In this document: positions 54,033 to 64,000 of the stretch, piece by piece
How positions within the stretch are numbered: position 1 is the stretch's first letter
Layout of the letters: the number at the start of each line of letters is the position of its first letter
Source: Vibrio tapetis subsp. tapetis
GTDB taxonomy: Bacteria > Pseudomonadota > Gammaproteobacteria > Enterobacterales > Vibrionaceae
Direction of reading: 5' to 3'
Length of the DNA: 64,000 nucleotides
Assembly (NCBI RefSeq): GCF_900233005.1
Contig: NZ_LT960611.1
Span: 2,914,001 to 2,978,000, forward strand
Made by a program: the position numbers and the translations under genes
Notes under the pieces: model-generated
Database searches by the model: none
The model's input: only the letters and a program-made list of their open reading frames with translations
What the model was told of the DNA's origin: nothing

Positions 54033-55055
54033 ATGCCGCATATAATAACCCGAATCGAGCCATCTGTTGAGCAAAACTGGCTCAAACAACTGGCGAATGC
54101 GATCTCAGATCCGTCTGAGCTCCTCTCTTTACTGGAAATCGATCCGATCCCGTGGCAAAAAGGCTTCGCTGCGCGTGAGCTTTTTCCTATGCGCGTACCG
54201 ATGAGCTTCGTCGATAGAATGGAAAAAGGCAATCCAAACGATCCTTTGCTAAAACAAGTTTTACCCTTATTCGAAGAATATGAGCAAACACCGGGTTACT
54301 CTGCTGATCCTCTTGATGAACAAAACAATCAACAACCGGGTTTACTTCATAAATACAAGAACCGAGTATTGCTCATTGTGAAAGGCGGCTGTGCCATCAA
54401 TTGTCGCTATTGCTTCAGACGTCATTTTCCCTACGCGGATAACAAAGGCTCCAAATCTGTTTGGCTAAACAGCCTCGAGTATATAAAGCAGCATACTGAG
54501 CTCAATGAAGTCATCTTATCTGGCGGCGATCCACTCATGGCTAAGGACAATGAACTTGAATGGCTCATTAACAATATCGCTGATATCAAGCACATCAAAA
54601 CGTTGCGGATTCATACACGCCTTCCCGTTGTTATTCCGGCAAGGATCACCAACGAATTATGCCAGATACTGACAAATACTCGGCTTAATATTGTTTTTGT
54701 CACTCATATTAATCACGGCAACGAAATTGATAACGAGCTGACAGTTGCATTAAACAGATTAAAGTCATCAGGCTGTACCTTACTCAATCAGGCTGTCTTG
54801 TTGAAAGGAATTAATGACTCAGCAGAAGACCAAATAATGTTAAGCGAGACGCTATTTTCTGCAGGCGTATTGCCTTACTACCTATACGTATTGGATAAAG
54901 TACAGGGCGCAGCCCATTATTTTGTTTCTGATGCCAGAGCGAAAGAAATTATGGCAGATGTGATCACTCAGGTTTCAGGTTACCTAGTTCCGAGGCTAAC
55001 GAGGGAGATCGGTGGGAGAGCCAGTAAAACCCCTATCAATCTTGATTTAGAATAA
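54033..55055 (+). CDS. epmB: EF-P beta-lysylation radical SAM protein (lysine 2,3-aminomutase-like)
   Basis: 340 residues. Radical SAM cluster CAINCRYCFRRHFPYA (CxxxCxxC) and HTRLPVVIPARIT. It isomerises lysine to (R)-beta-lysine for EpmA. I start at ATG 54033 (MPHIITR), the family start; an ATG at 54015 lies upstream in frame. Its 3' end overlaps the following kinase gene by 9 bp on the opposite strand. Confidence 0.95.
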   Translation: MPHIITRIEPSVEQNWLKQLANAISDPSELLSLLEIDPIPWQKGFAARELFPMRVPMSFVDRMEKGNPNDPLLKQVLPLFEEYEQTPGYSADPLDEQNNQQPGLLHKYKNRVLLIVKGGCAINCRYCFRRHFPYADNKGSKSVWLNSLEYIKQHTELNEVILSGGDPLMAKDNELEWLINNIADIKHIKTLRIHTRLPVVIPARITNELCQILTNTRLNIVFVTHINHGNEIDNELTVALNRLKSSGCTLLNQAVLLKGINDSAEDQIMLSETLFSAGVLPYYLYVLDKVQGAAHYFVSDARAKEIMADVITQVSGYLVPRLTREIGGRASKTPINLDLE

Positions 55056-56300
55056 TGCTCTAGGAAGAATAAAGATAAACCGAGCACCAAGGTTGGGTTC
55101 CGAGTAACACTCAACGCGGCCTTTAAGTAATGTCACAACGGTATTATAAATAATATTGGTGCCAAGACCTGAACCACCTTGGCCCCTTTTCGTCGTCACA
55201 AATGGTTCAAATATCCTGTCAATAATCGAAGGAGCGATGCCTTTTCCGGTATCGAAGTACTCAATTTTAATCTGTCTCTCGTCAACTCTTACTTTGATGA
55301 CGATTTTTCTCTCTCCGTCCCACTCGTCAAAGCCATGTCGAAGACTATTCGTAATTAGATTTGTTAAAATCTGGATATAGCTACTTGAATAGCTCTCTAA
55401 CTCAATTGAACCTGAACAATCTACCTCAACAGAAGCTCTTAAAATTCTGATCTCATGCGAAAGAGAGGTCAGCAGGCTATCTATTATTTCTTTTAAATTG
55501 AACATCTGCATTTTCTGGTCGCTTTGCTCCACCGCGACTTGTTTAAAGCTTGATATCAGACTTTCAGCCCTGATCAAATTAGCATCCAATATGCTAGCGG
55601 ACTCTTTTAGTGCATTGATGGTTTTAAGAAACTGAGTTTTAGTTAAAGAGCCAGATTCGAACCCAGCTTGGAGAGATTTGATGTTTTCTTCTAAATAGCT
55701 TGTTGCTGTAATACTTATTCCTAGAGGTGTATTCACCTCATGGGCAATACCCGCCACAAGATTACCTAATGATGCCATTTTTTCAGACTCAACTAACGAG
55801 CTTTGTGCATGTTTTAGCGTATCCAGTGTCTCTAAAAGCCCAAAGTTGGCTTGCTCTAAACGTTGAGTTCTTTCTTTAACAACATCTTCCAAGTGACTAT
55901 TAAATTCTTGTAAATCCAGCTCCGCTTTCTTGAGTTTGCTTATATCAACACCAGACATCAAAATGCCAATTTGAGCGCCACTGGCATTAAACCTCGGTTG
56001 ATATTGAATATTTAAAAAGCTCTCTGGTGTCGTCGGCAGCGCAATCTCAAAGCTTATCGACTCCCCACATAGCGCCCGCTCTAGTAATGGGGCAATACTT
56101 AAGTAAATTTGTTCAGGCAGTACTTGTGCCGCAGTTCGATTATGCACCTCTTCATTGCTTAGCCTAATAAAATCAAGATATTGCTGACTTACAAATAGAT
56201 ATTTTAAGTTATTATCCAGCACTGCCAGCATAATGGGCACACTATGAAATATTCCTTCAAGAACTGGGAGGCTGGTTAAATCTTCGCTTTGCTGAGTCAT
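55047..56300 (-). CDS. PAS-domain sensor histidine kinase
   Basis: 417 residues, no membrane helix, so probably cytoplasmic. PAS fold (about 12-118), a coiled-coil linker, HisKA with His187 (VAGIAHEVNTP) and an HATPase domain with N box NLITNSL, G1 DTGKGIAP, F box IFEPFVTTKRG and G2 GGSGLG. No receiver domain or adjacent response regulator gene is seen, so it is an orphan kinase. Signal and target are unknown. Confidence 0.87.
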   Translation of the reverse strand: MTQQSEDLTSLPVLEGIFHSVPIMLAVLDNNLKYLFVSQQYLDFIRLSNEEVHNRTAAQVLPEQIYLSIAPLLERALCGESISFEIALPTTPESFLNIQYQPRFNASGAQIGILMSGVDISKLKKAELDLQEFNSHLEDVVKERTQRLEQANFGLLETLDTLKHAQSSLVESEKMASLGNLVAGIAHEVNTPLGISITATSYLEENIKSLQAGFESGSLTKTQFLKTINALKESASILDANLIRAESLISSFKQVAVEQSDQKMQMFNLKEIIDSLLTSLSHEIRILRASVEVDCSGSIELESYSSSYIQILTNLITNSLRHGFDEWDGERKIVIKVRVDERQIKIEYFDTGKGIAPSIIDRIFEPFVTTKRGQGGSGLGTNIIYNTVVTLLKGRVECYSEPNLGARFIFILPRALF

Positions 56301-56424
56301 AAGGCATTTCTTCGGGAAAATATCTTATTAAGCGTAGTTGATAAACAGTGGCTGTACAAAATCACCGCCGTCTAAAAATCAATCGAAGATCTTTTCAGCT
56401 TTCGTATCTTTAAATGCTAGATGT

Positions 56425-56456
56425 AAAAAAGCCCTTAGTTTAGACCAAGGGCTTTC
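56425..56456 (-). terminator. Terminator of the secreted repeat protein gene
   Basis: AAGCCCTTGGTC-TAAA-type stem (AAAGCCCTT/AAGGGCTTT) with six T on the minus strand, 21 bp after the stop. Confidence 0.85.
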
Positions 56457-56476
56457 GTATTTCGATTACTTCGTCA

Positions 56477-57040
56477 TTATTTTGCAAAGTTAACAATAGG
56501 GAAACAAGGAAGGAAACCATTGTCTGCACAGTTGATCAGGCCAATCTGTACACCGTCGATTTCTTTTGTTTTATTAAAGAAGCCGAATTGGAAGTTTGAT
56601 TTTTGAGACAAGCTCACAAGGCCAACATCAGCCATAGTGTAACCTTCAGAGTAGTTTACCGTGCTTAAGTTAACGCCTTGAACGTCATTAGTTACGTTAA
56701 CAGCGCCCAAGTTTAAACCTTTTGCATGACCCGTGTTCCAGTTGAACAGACCTAGCGAAACACCTTTCATTTCTTGGTTTACTTTCGATGCACCAAAAAA
56801 CATACCAAAGTTAACACCCGTCATTTTGTCTGTTTCAGACATACCCAACACAGAGACATCCACACCTTTCACTTCACTTACTTTACCGTGAATAACAGAC
56901 AGGCGAACACCACCAACTGCATCGTTGCTAGGTGCATTGTAACCGTCAAGCGTAGAGAACATCGCGCCAGAGCTATCAGCCATTGCAAAAGGAGATACTG
57001 CCGCCATTGCTAACGCTAACGCTGAGATTGATTTTTTCAT
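56477..57040 (-). CDS. Secreted protein of short glycine/asparagine repeats, unknown function
   Basis: 187 residues with a signal peptide ending PFAMA (about residue 21). The mature part is built of about eight units of 14-23 residues, each starting near G[VL][DNS][LVF][GS] (KGVDVSVLG, TGVNFGMFF, KGVSLGLFN, KGLNLGAVN, QGVNLSTVN, ADVGLVSLS, QFGFFN, DGVQIGLIN). The alternate hydrophobic pattern suggests a beta-solenoid or outer-surface repeat. It loosely recalls LA_2272-type surface repeat proteins. Two C-terminal Cys (C-ADNGFLP-C) could bond. Function not known. Confidence 0.72.
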   Translation of the reverse strand: MKKSISALALAMAAVSPFAMADSSGAMFSTLDGYNAPSNDAVGGVRLSVIHGKVSEVKGVDVSVLGMSETDKMTGVNFGMFFGASKVNQEMKGVSLGLFNWNTGHAKGLNLGAVNVTNDVQGVNLSTVNYSEGYTMADVGLVSLSQKSNFQFGFFNKTKEIDGVQIGLINCADNGFLPCFPIVNFAK

Positions 57041-57259
57041 TTTGGTGCCTTATTTTATTATATCGAACAGGATTCGATGAAATATATGCGATTGCGGTCA
57101 CATCATCAACCTATAAGTTGCACTTATTCAATAATGGCAAACTAAACGTCAATTTGATAACTTCAACACTATTTTTGTCTGTAACCATAAAAATTATTAG
57201 TTTTCCTTCATCATCACGCTGTTGCAAAATGCTCGCTTTTCTCCCTTGAATTTCGTCTC

Positions 57260-57757
57260 ATGACAACGCTATCACCCTACCTAGATCTTGGCCCTTTTGC
57301 TTGGTCACACCTTTTATGCTGTGCTATCTGCGGAATACTCATCGGTGTAGAAAGGCAAATACGTGGTAAGCCGGTCGGAATCAGAACATCTACCTTAATC
57401 GTGTCTGGCACTTATTTTTTCATGTCTCTCGCTGTTCACTTATCCCCAAACACGCTCGATCAAGCTCGAGTGCTCGGCCAAATAATTACGGGCGTTGGAT
57501 TTCTAGGAGCAGGGGTAATGATGACTCTAGATGGAAAAATACACGGAGTGACCTCCGCCGCTATTATCTGGGTATTAGCGGCATTAGGCATGATGATTGC
57601 TCTAGGGTTTGGTCAACAAGCTGTCCTAATCACCGTTCTTGTATTGGCACTTTTACTTGGGGTAGACAAACTGGAAAACAGTTTCATGAGCCTAAAGCGA
57701 GGCGTCCATCAAACTATTGTAAATAGGAAAGTAAATAGAAAAAGCCGAGCAAAATAG
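57260..57757 (+). CDS. MgtC/SapB-family membrane protein
   Basis: 165 residues, four or five helices. The family signature GILIGVERQIRGKPVGIRT and QIITGVGFLGAGVMM are present. In Salmonella MgtC affects Mg2+ growth and ATP synthase; here it stands alone, so the name says only family. No clear ribosome site before the ATG. Its stop codon sits inside the following hairpin. Confidence 0.85.
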   Translation: MTTLSPYLDLGPFAWSHLLCCAICGILIGVERQIRGKPVGIRTSTLIVSGTYFFMSLAVHLSPNTLDQARVLGQIITGVGFLGAGVMMTLDGKIHGVTSAAIIWVLAALGMMIALGFGQQAVLITVLVLALLLGVDKLENSFMSLKRGVHQTIVNRKVNRKSRAK

Positions 57758-57768
57758 CGGCTCGGCTT
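57742..57768. terminator. Convergent terminator overlapping the MgtC-like stop codon
   Basis: AAGCCGAG/CTCGGCTT (57742-57749, 57761-57768) with the TAG stop of the MgtC-like gene in the loop. The minus strand has the better T tract (TTTTTC), so it mainly ends the sensor gene. Confidence 0.75.
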
Positions 57769-57774
57769 ATCTAA

Positions 57775-59229
57775 TCATACGGTTCTATATTGCTCTATGC
57801 TCTGAGACGAGAACAGAATTTGAGCCTGCTCACTCATCCACAAGTGATGAAAATTATCGTAATGATGCACAGGGAAGCAATGATGCTCACCCTCCATCGA
57901 CATTTGTATCCTACCGCCCTGTTCCAAGCGGCATGATCGTAACGATAACTCTCTCTCAAGGCTCGTAAACATATGCGTTGCAAGATGTTCCGATTCAGTC
58001 GGAACCACCAGCAATAAATCACCGTTATCGAGTTGAACAAACAAATCTTTATCACGTAGCCGTTGGGAAAATGTATCAATTACGTGTTGGTATAATTGCT
58101 GATACACCCCTTTTCCATAAGCAGAAGTGTAATGGTCAAACTGCTGATTACGATAAAGAGCCATCGACAGATAAGGCTCTTCCTCCAGCCTTTTCAAGCT
58201 GTCTTCTAAACCCAACAAGTTCAATAAACCAGAGTTTGATTGCGTAAAACCAAGATAATGCTCATAGGCATCGATGACTGACCAGTTTTTTTTCAGCAGC
58301 ATAATAACAATGAACAGATACGCCATACAAAGAGTCACTAACAGGTAGTATTTACTAACCCACAAATGGCTCATATGTTGCTGCCAAGTTTGACTGACCG
58401 TGAGATAAAGGCGTGAATCAAAATATGCATTGCTTAACGGGCGAGAAATCGCATAGCTAAATAAAGACAAGTTATTGCCTCCTTGCCAATCCGAAATCAC
58501 GTACTCTCTGCCATATTTGCTTTTAATTTTATTCGCAAATGCATCGACACCAAGAACACCAAGAAATCGCCCTTTGTTATATACGCCAACCGTCAGAGTA
58601 ATCACGGACTGATGAGTTAATAGATCTTCGTACTCTCCCGTAAAAGTGATATCTCCTCTATTTTCGGCTAACCCGTGCTTAACGGTATTTGCCCAAAATG
58701 GTCGACCTTCAACGACATCATCAAACTGGTGACCTTTCATATTATTTGCAAGATCAGAGGGGGAGGAAATAATGTACTTATCTTTCGATATGAAATAAAA
58801 AGCCGAGACTTTATCAACTAATGTAACCAAATACGCCATGACATTAGCCGAAGATAAGTGGCTCAACGCTTCAAGGTTTAGTCTACTGTATTCATCACAC
58901 ATAGACTCAGGGCCTGAATATACAAAGTCAAAGCCTGCTCCCGAGTCGAGATCACTAAGAAAATAGCAACTCTGGTTTTCAATTTTTTTTATAATGGGAA
59001 ATGGATACTGATCACCTCGAAGGTAACTGTGGGTCGTCATTTCGAACTCAACCGAACGCAATGTATGGGTAAGATCTCTCATTGTCGACAATATTTGCTG
59101 ACTTTCTTGTTGGTACTCTTCTTCTGCCTCGTCTAATGCATCAATAAAAATAAGAAATAGAAACAAACCAAAAACGGCTGTCACACCGAGTATTGCTCGC
59201 TTTATGGGGAAAGAGCTTTGATAAGCCAC
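57775..59229 (-). CDS. Membrane sensor protein with degenerate GGDEF domain
   Basis: 484 residues from a GTG. TM1 (about 11-29), a periplasmic PDC/Cache-like domain (about 30-290, two Cys and a YFLSDLDSG stretch), TM2 (about 294-313) and a cytoplasmic domain with the GGDEF fold outline (TFSQRLRDKDLFVQLDNGDLLLVVPTESE). The active motif GGDEF has become DNGDL (401-405), so no diguanylate cyclase activity is expected. It may sense a ligand and signal by binding. The gene is alone, ended by the hairpin above. Confidence 0.78.
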   Translation of the reverse strand: MAYQSSFPIKRAILGVTAVFGLFLFLIFIDALDEAEEEYQQESQQILSTMRDLTHTLRSVEFEMTTHSYLRGDQYPFPIIKKIENQSCYFLSDLDSGAGFDFVYSGPESMCDEYSRLNLEALSHLSSANVMAYLVTLVDKVSAFYFISKDKYIISSPSDLANNMKGHQFDDVVEGRPFWANTVKHGLAENRGDITFTGEYEDLLTHQSVITLTVGVYNKGRFLGVLGVDAFANKIKSKYGREYVISDWQGGNNLSLFSYAISRPLSNAYFDSRLYLTVSQTWQQHMSHLWVSKYYLLVTLCMAYLFIVIMLLKKNWSVIDAYEHYLGFTQSNSGLLNLLGLEDSLKRLEEEPYLSMALYRNQQFDHYTSAYGKGVYQQLYQHVIDTFSQRLRDKDLFVQLDNGDLLLVVPTESEHLATHMFTSLERELSLRSCRLEQGGRIQMSMEGEHHCFPVHHYDNFHHLWMSEQAQILFSSQSIEQYRTV

Positions 59230-59449
59230 AATTATACCTAGCCTAGTATATTTTTTATGCCGCCACCATACCAGAATTGAAGGCTACTGAAAGCAATTTC
59301 AGATGGTTTTATAAGAACTCAGATGAGTATTAGGTAATAGCTAAAGTGAAATGCCTTTCTCTTCAATACCATAGCAATAAAAGGCTGGAGTAAATTTGTA
59401 AAATAAAGTCGACTACCACGTTCTTGTCAATGTTGACCGTTCTATAACG

Positions 59450-59477
59450 CAAAAACCCCCACTTTCGTGAGGGCTTT
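59450..59477 (-). terminator. Terminator of groESL
   Basis: CCCTCAC-GAAA-GTGGGGG stem followed on the minus strand by TTTTTG, about 40 bp after groL. Confidence 0.88.
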
Positions 59478-59512
59478 ATCAATAATACGAAAAGGTAATT
59501 ACCTTTATTGTA

Positions 59513-61180
<1,668 letters not shown>

Positions 61181-61238
61181 TTAATTCGGTTGTATTCACT
61201 CATTGTTGAATCAGAGCAAAAAACTATTCAATACTGAC

Positions 61239-61529
61239 TTATTCAACGATCGCCATGATGTCGTTTTCAGACATAATCAGAACTTCTTTGCCGTCAATCT
61301 TTTCAGATTTAGTCCCGTAACCTTCAGCAAAGATCACCGTATCACCCACTTTTACATCCAAAGCTTGAACGGTGCCATTTTCTAAAATGCGGCCTTTGCC
61401 TACAGCTAGAATGATTCCGCGAGTTGATTTTTCAGCAGCAGAACCGGTCAGTACGATGCCTCCAGCAGATTTAGATTCAACTTCTTGGCGTTCAACGATA
61501 ACTCGGTCGTGTAAAGGACGAATGTTCAT
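61239..61529 (-). CDS. groS: Co-chaperonin GroES
   Basis: 96 residues. [27 protein letters not shown] is the conserved start with the mobile loop around residues 20-32. First gene of groESL; a sigma-32-like promoter lies about 65 bp upstream. Confidence 0.99.
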   Translation of the reverse strand: MNIRPLHDRVIVERQEVESKSAGGIVLTGSAAEKSTRGIILAVGKGRILENGTVQALDVKVGDTVIFAEGYGTKSEKIDGKEVLIMSENDIMAIVE

Positions 61530-61594
61530 TGGTCGTCTCTCCTGATTAATAGTCCATGTGAATAGGAATTGCCGTAAATCGGCATGTGAAACAG

Positions 61595-61623
61595 ATATGA
61601 GGTGTCAATGCTGATATACCAAG
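61595..61623 (-). promoter_or_regulatory. Sigma-32-like heat-shock promoter of groES
   Basis: Minus strand CTTGGTA, 14 bases, CCTCATAT; close to CTTGAA-N13-15-CCCCATNT. A TTGACA lies inside the spacer and might serve sigma-70. No CIRCE element is seen. Confidence 0.62.
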
Positions 61624-61785
61624 GGGCAGCTGCGATTTTTTTGTGATTTAGTTAATAAAAATTAGCCATCGTCACTCTTTCTTATCGAATGCAGCTTCAA
61701 AAGCAAATTTCGCTCAAATTAAACCACTAGGCGTTAAGATTAGTTGATCTATAATTGCCCCCTCACCTCATTAAAGATCTTGGAT

Positions 61786-62040
61786 ATGGCTTGTAACCGT
61801 TGCAGTGAGAACTGGTTTTGGAAAAAAATTGGCCGCTGCCAACGCTGTATGAATCAGCTATGCGTACTTTCGGTATTGAGTTGGCTAATCTGGTGGTGGT
61901 TATACAGTGATACTCCGACCAGCATTGAATCCATTGGATTGATATTTGCGTGCCTCGCATTTAACGGCCTTCTCGCATTGCACTTATGGATGAAGTTTGT
62001 TGTTTTTCCCCTTCGCACTCGCAAGAAAAAAACACGTTAA
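61786..62040 (+). CDS. DUF3624 small membrane protein
   Basis: 84 residues from ATG 61786 (MACNRCSENWFWKKIGRCQRCMNQL); the frame is open to 61744. Two CxxC pairs (C3/C6, C17/C20) precede two helices. The family is found beside groESL in vibrios and its function is unknown. The CxxC pairs may bind a metal. Divergent from groES. Confidence 0.8.
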   Translation: MACNRCSENWFWKKIGRCQRCMNQLCVLSVLSWLIWWWLYSDTPTSIESIGLIFACLAFNGLLALHLWMKFVVFPLRTRKKKTR

Positions 62041-62073
62041 TGGATAGCAGGTAATCGAGGATGGTTGGCGTAA

Positions 62074-62114
62074 AAAGAAAAAAGCCCCTAAATCAATTCC
62101 TGATTAGGGGCCTT
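62074..62114 (-). terminator. Terminator downstream of argH
   Basis: GCCCCTAATCA...TGATTTAGGGGC stem with one bulge, then TTTTTTC on the minus strand. It lies about 130 bp after the argH stop. Confidence 0.8.
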
Positions 62115-62176
62115 CCTAGATTCAACTAAGAAAAAGCAGTGGTATTAAAGTAGACCGCTACTTTTCCCATTTAGTT

Positions 62177-62222
62177 CCCTAAAAGATCCTTTTTTTATTA
62201 AAAAGATCTTATTAATTTAGGG
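62177..62222. repeat. Nested AT-rich hairpin after argH
   Basis: Outer CCCTAA/TTAGGG encloses an inner AAGATCcTTTTT/AAAAAGATCTT stem with a bulged C; each inner arm has a GATC site. It lies between the argH stop and the terminator and could protect the mRNA 3' end. Confidence 0.6.
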
Positions 62223-62242
62223 TTTCCTTATTTATCAGTTAA

Positions 62243-64000
62243 TTATGCAACGTTTGCGCGAGCGATAACTTGTTCTGCTAGGTTGATCTCCAAGGCCACT
62301 TCATCACAAGCGTGTTGACGAGGACATTGCTCACAATCTTTTAGTACTTTTTCTGGCAACAATGTTTTTGATGTCGGAATAAAGGTTTGTCTCATAAAGA
62401 ACTCAGGCACACGAGTTAAAACAAACACTTTCTTAATCGCCATTTCTCGAGCTTTATCGACCAAGTGTTGCACGATTGCGCTGCCCTGTCCTTGATGTTG
62501 CCAACCGGCTTCTACACCCAATGAACGTATTTCCGCTAAGCCAGAGTCATACACATACAAAGACGCACAACCGGTTACTTCTCCATGATGTTCTGCCACC
62601 GCAAAAGAACCAATATCACGAACAAGTTCATTACGAGAGCGAGGAAGGTTTTCACCTAAACCAGCCCAATACGTCACCATCCCCTCTAATGCATCGATAT
62701 CGGTCAGGCGAGCCGGGCGCACTTTCACACCTGAAGTATCGCGCTGTTCAATACGTTGCTCCGCTTGTTCAACAGCGTAAGCGACTTGAGTAGGTGATAC
62801 CCCACCCAGTGCCGAACGTTTCTCAAGACAAGATTCAATGGTAAGAATGTCGTAAACATCCCCTTCAATAACAGGAGAGAATTCTTTTAACTCATCGAGC
62901 GTTAACTCTTCCAACGCACACCCTTTAGCTATAGCAGCAACAACGGTCACTCCAACAATATGGTGAGCTTCACGGAACGGAATGTCTTTCGCTACTAGGT
63001 AATCCGCCAATTCAGTTGAGTTAGCATAACCTTGCTTCGCCGCTTCAAGTGTTCTTTCGCCATTTACTTTAATACCAACAAAACAAAGTGCTGCCATCTC
63101 CATACATTCATCCCAAGTATCGAGAGCATCGAATAGGCCTTCTTTGTCTTCTTGCATATCTTTGTTGTAAGCCAATGGCAGCGCTTTAACCGTCATCATC
63201 ATGCCAGCCATTGATCCGTAAACACGGCCACATTTACCACGGATAAGCTCTAGAGCATCTGGATTTTTCTTTTGCGGCATCAATGACGAACCAGAAGTCA
63301 CGGTATCAGCCAATTCAATAAAGTTTGATTCACCTGAATTGTAGAAGATCATATCTTCTGCCAAACGAGAAAGGTGCAACATAGAGATAGAGGCAATAGA
63401 CATCATTTCCATGACATGATCACGATCAGAGACAGAATCTAAGCTGTTTCTCGTTGCCCGACGGAAACCCAAGTTATGCGCCAGCTCTTCACGATCCATT
63501 GGATAGGCGGTGCCAGCGAGTGCCCCTGAACCTAATGGACAAGTATCCAAACGACGAATAGCATCGGCCAAACGTGAGTAATCACGCTCGAACATTTCAA
63601 CGTAAGCCAAACACCAGTGAGCAAATGTCACCGGCTGAGCACGTTGAAGGTGAGTATAACCAGGAAGTACGGTGCCTTGATGCGCTTTTGCAACTTCAAC
63701 AAGCTGACCTTGAAGGCGATCAAGCGCCATTAACAATTGGTGGCCTTGTTGACGGCACCAAAGTTTTAAATCCGTTGCTACTTGGTCGTTACGAGAACGG
63801 CCAGTATGTAATTTTTTACCTAAGTCACCGACTTTGCTGATCAGCTGTTGTTCGACCCAACTGTGGATGTCTTCAGCATCAGAACGTAAGATTTGTTCTG
63901 GATCCTCCATGACTTCGAGTTTCAGCTCGTTTAGAGCAAGCTCTAATCTTTGCTGCTCTTCTTCGCTCAACACGTTGACTGATTGCAGCGCTTTAGACCA
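62243..64000 (-). CDS. argH: Argininosuccinate lyase fused to GNAT acetyltransferase, ArgH(A); 5' end missing
   Basis: At least 585 residues; the frame is open to the window edge, so the GTG at 63973 is not the start and the N-terminus is missing. The lyase part has [20 protein letters not shown] (its catalytic Ser loop) and [13 protein letters not shown]. From about 170 residues before the end comes a GNAT domain ([41 protein letters not shown]) like the C-terminal part of N-acetylglutamate synthase. Thus one polypeptide covers the last step and the first step of arginine synthesis, as known in Moritella and vibrios. A CPRQHAC cysteine pair lies near the end. Confidence 0.94.
   Translation of the reverse strand, partial: WSKALQSVNVLSEEEQQRLELALNELKLEVMEDPEQILRSDAEDIHSWVEQQLISKVGDLGKKLHTGRSRNDQVATDLKLWCRQQGHQLLMALDRLQGQLVEVAKAHQGTVLPGYTHLQRAQPVTFAHWCLAYVEMFERDYSRLADAIRRLDTCPLGSGALAGTAYPMDREELAHNLGFRRATRNSLDSVSDRDHVMEMMSIASISMLHLSRLAEDMIFYNSGESNFIELADTVTSGSSLMPQKKNPDALELIRGKCGRVYGSMAGMMMTVKALPLAYNKDMQEDKEGLFDALDTWDECMEMAALCFVGIKVNGERTLEAAKQGYANSTELADYLVAKDIPFREAHHIVGVTVVAAIAKGCALEELTLDELKEFSPVIEGDVYDILTIESCLEKRSALGGVSPTQVAYAVEQAEQRIEQRDTSGVKVRPARLTDIDALEGMVTYWAGLGENLPRSRNELVRDIGSFAVAEHHGEVTGCASLYVYDSGLAEIRSLGVEAGWQHQGQGSAIVQHLVDKAREMAIKKVFVLTRVPEFFMRQTFIPTSKTLLPEKVLKDCEQCPRQHACDEVALEINLAEQVIARANVA

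Overview
The window is an ordinary chromosomal segment of a marine gamma-proteobacterium, almost certainly a Vibrio. The evidence is gene order and content: motX (a sodium-driven polar flagellar motor protein) beside purA, an argH gene fused to an acetyltransferase domain, a DUF3624 gene beside groESL, a secreted chitin-binding protein, and the order tsaE-amiB-mutL-miaA-hfq-hflX-hflKC. Base composition and codon use look even throughout. I see no prophage, insertion sequence, integron or CRISPR array.

Layout. 1-16.6 kb: the 3' end of hmp, motX with a textbook sigma-28 promoter, purA, then a leftward sulfate assimilation cluster (cobA-cysD-cysN-SLC13 permease-cysC). Rightward genes follow: cpdB, a Crp/Fnr-family regulator, an ElaA-type acetyltransferase, an EamA permease, fklB, a DUF2780 lipo/secreted-type protein and an O-acetylhomoserine sulfhydrylase, with an OapA/YtfB-like gene facing the other way. 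16.7-30.6 kb: the complete leftward S10, spc and alpha ribosomal operons, 28 ribosomal or associated genes including rpmJ and rpmD, with the S10 leader, a spc promoter and the S4-binding alpha leader. 30.7-40.0 kb: the leftward tsaE-amiB-mutL-miaA-hfq-hflX-hflK-hflC-yjeT group. 40.3-45.2 kb: queG, a gene-free AT-rich stretch, a leftward tRNA operon Gly-fMet-Gly, orn, rsgA and psd. 45.4-53.3 kb: an SLC13 carboxylate/anion transporter, an EamA permease, epmA and the frdABCD fumarate reductase operon, and a chitin-binding secreted protein. 53.4-59.2 kb: efp and epmB back to back, a PAS histidine kinase, a secreted repeat protein, an MgtC-like protein and a membrane sensor with a degenerate GGDEF domain. 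59.5-64 kb: groESL with a sigma-32-like promoter, a DUF3624 gene and argH(A), which runs off the window.

How the genes work together. The cys cluster takes sulfate from import through ATP sulfurylase and APS kinase, with cobA supplying siroheme for sulfite reductase; metY is a possible user of the sulfide. epmA, epmB and efp make and modify elongation factor P. The tsaE-hflC group combines tRNA modification, cell-wall splitting, mismatch repair, RNA chaperone and membrane protein quality control.

The most interesting non-coding signal is between queG and the tRNA operon. One perfect and three one-mismatch DnaA boxes lie within about 340 bp, in the same genomic slot that holds the DnaA-titrating datA locus in Escherichia coli. 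Other points of note are a 146-bp duplication carrying a tRNA-Gly gene, a permease inserted between cysN and cysC, a sensor whose GGDEF motif has decayed, and an unrecognised secreted protein built of short repeats.
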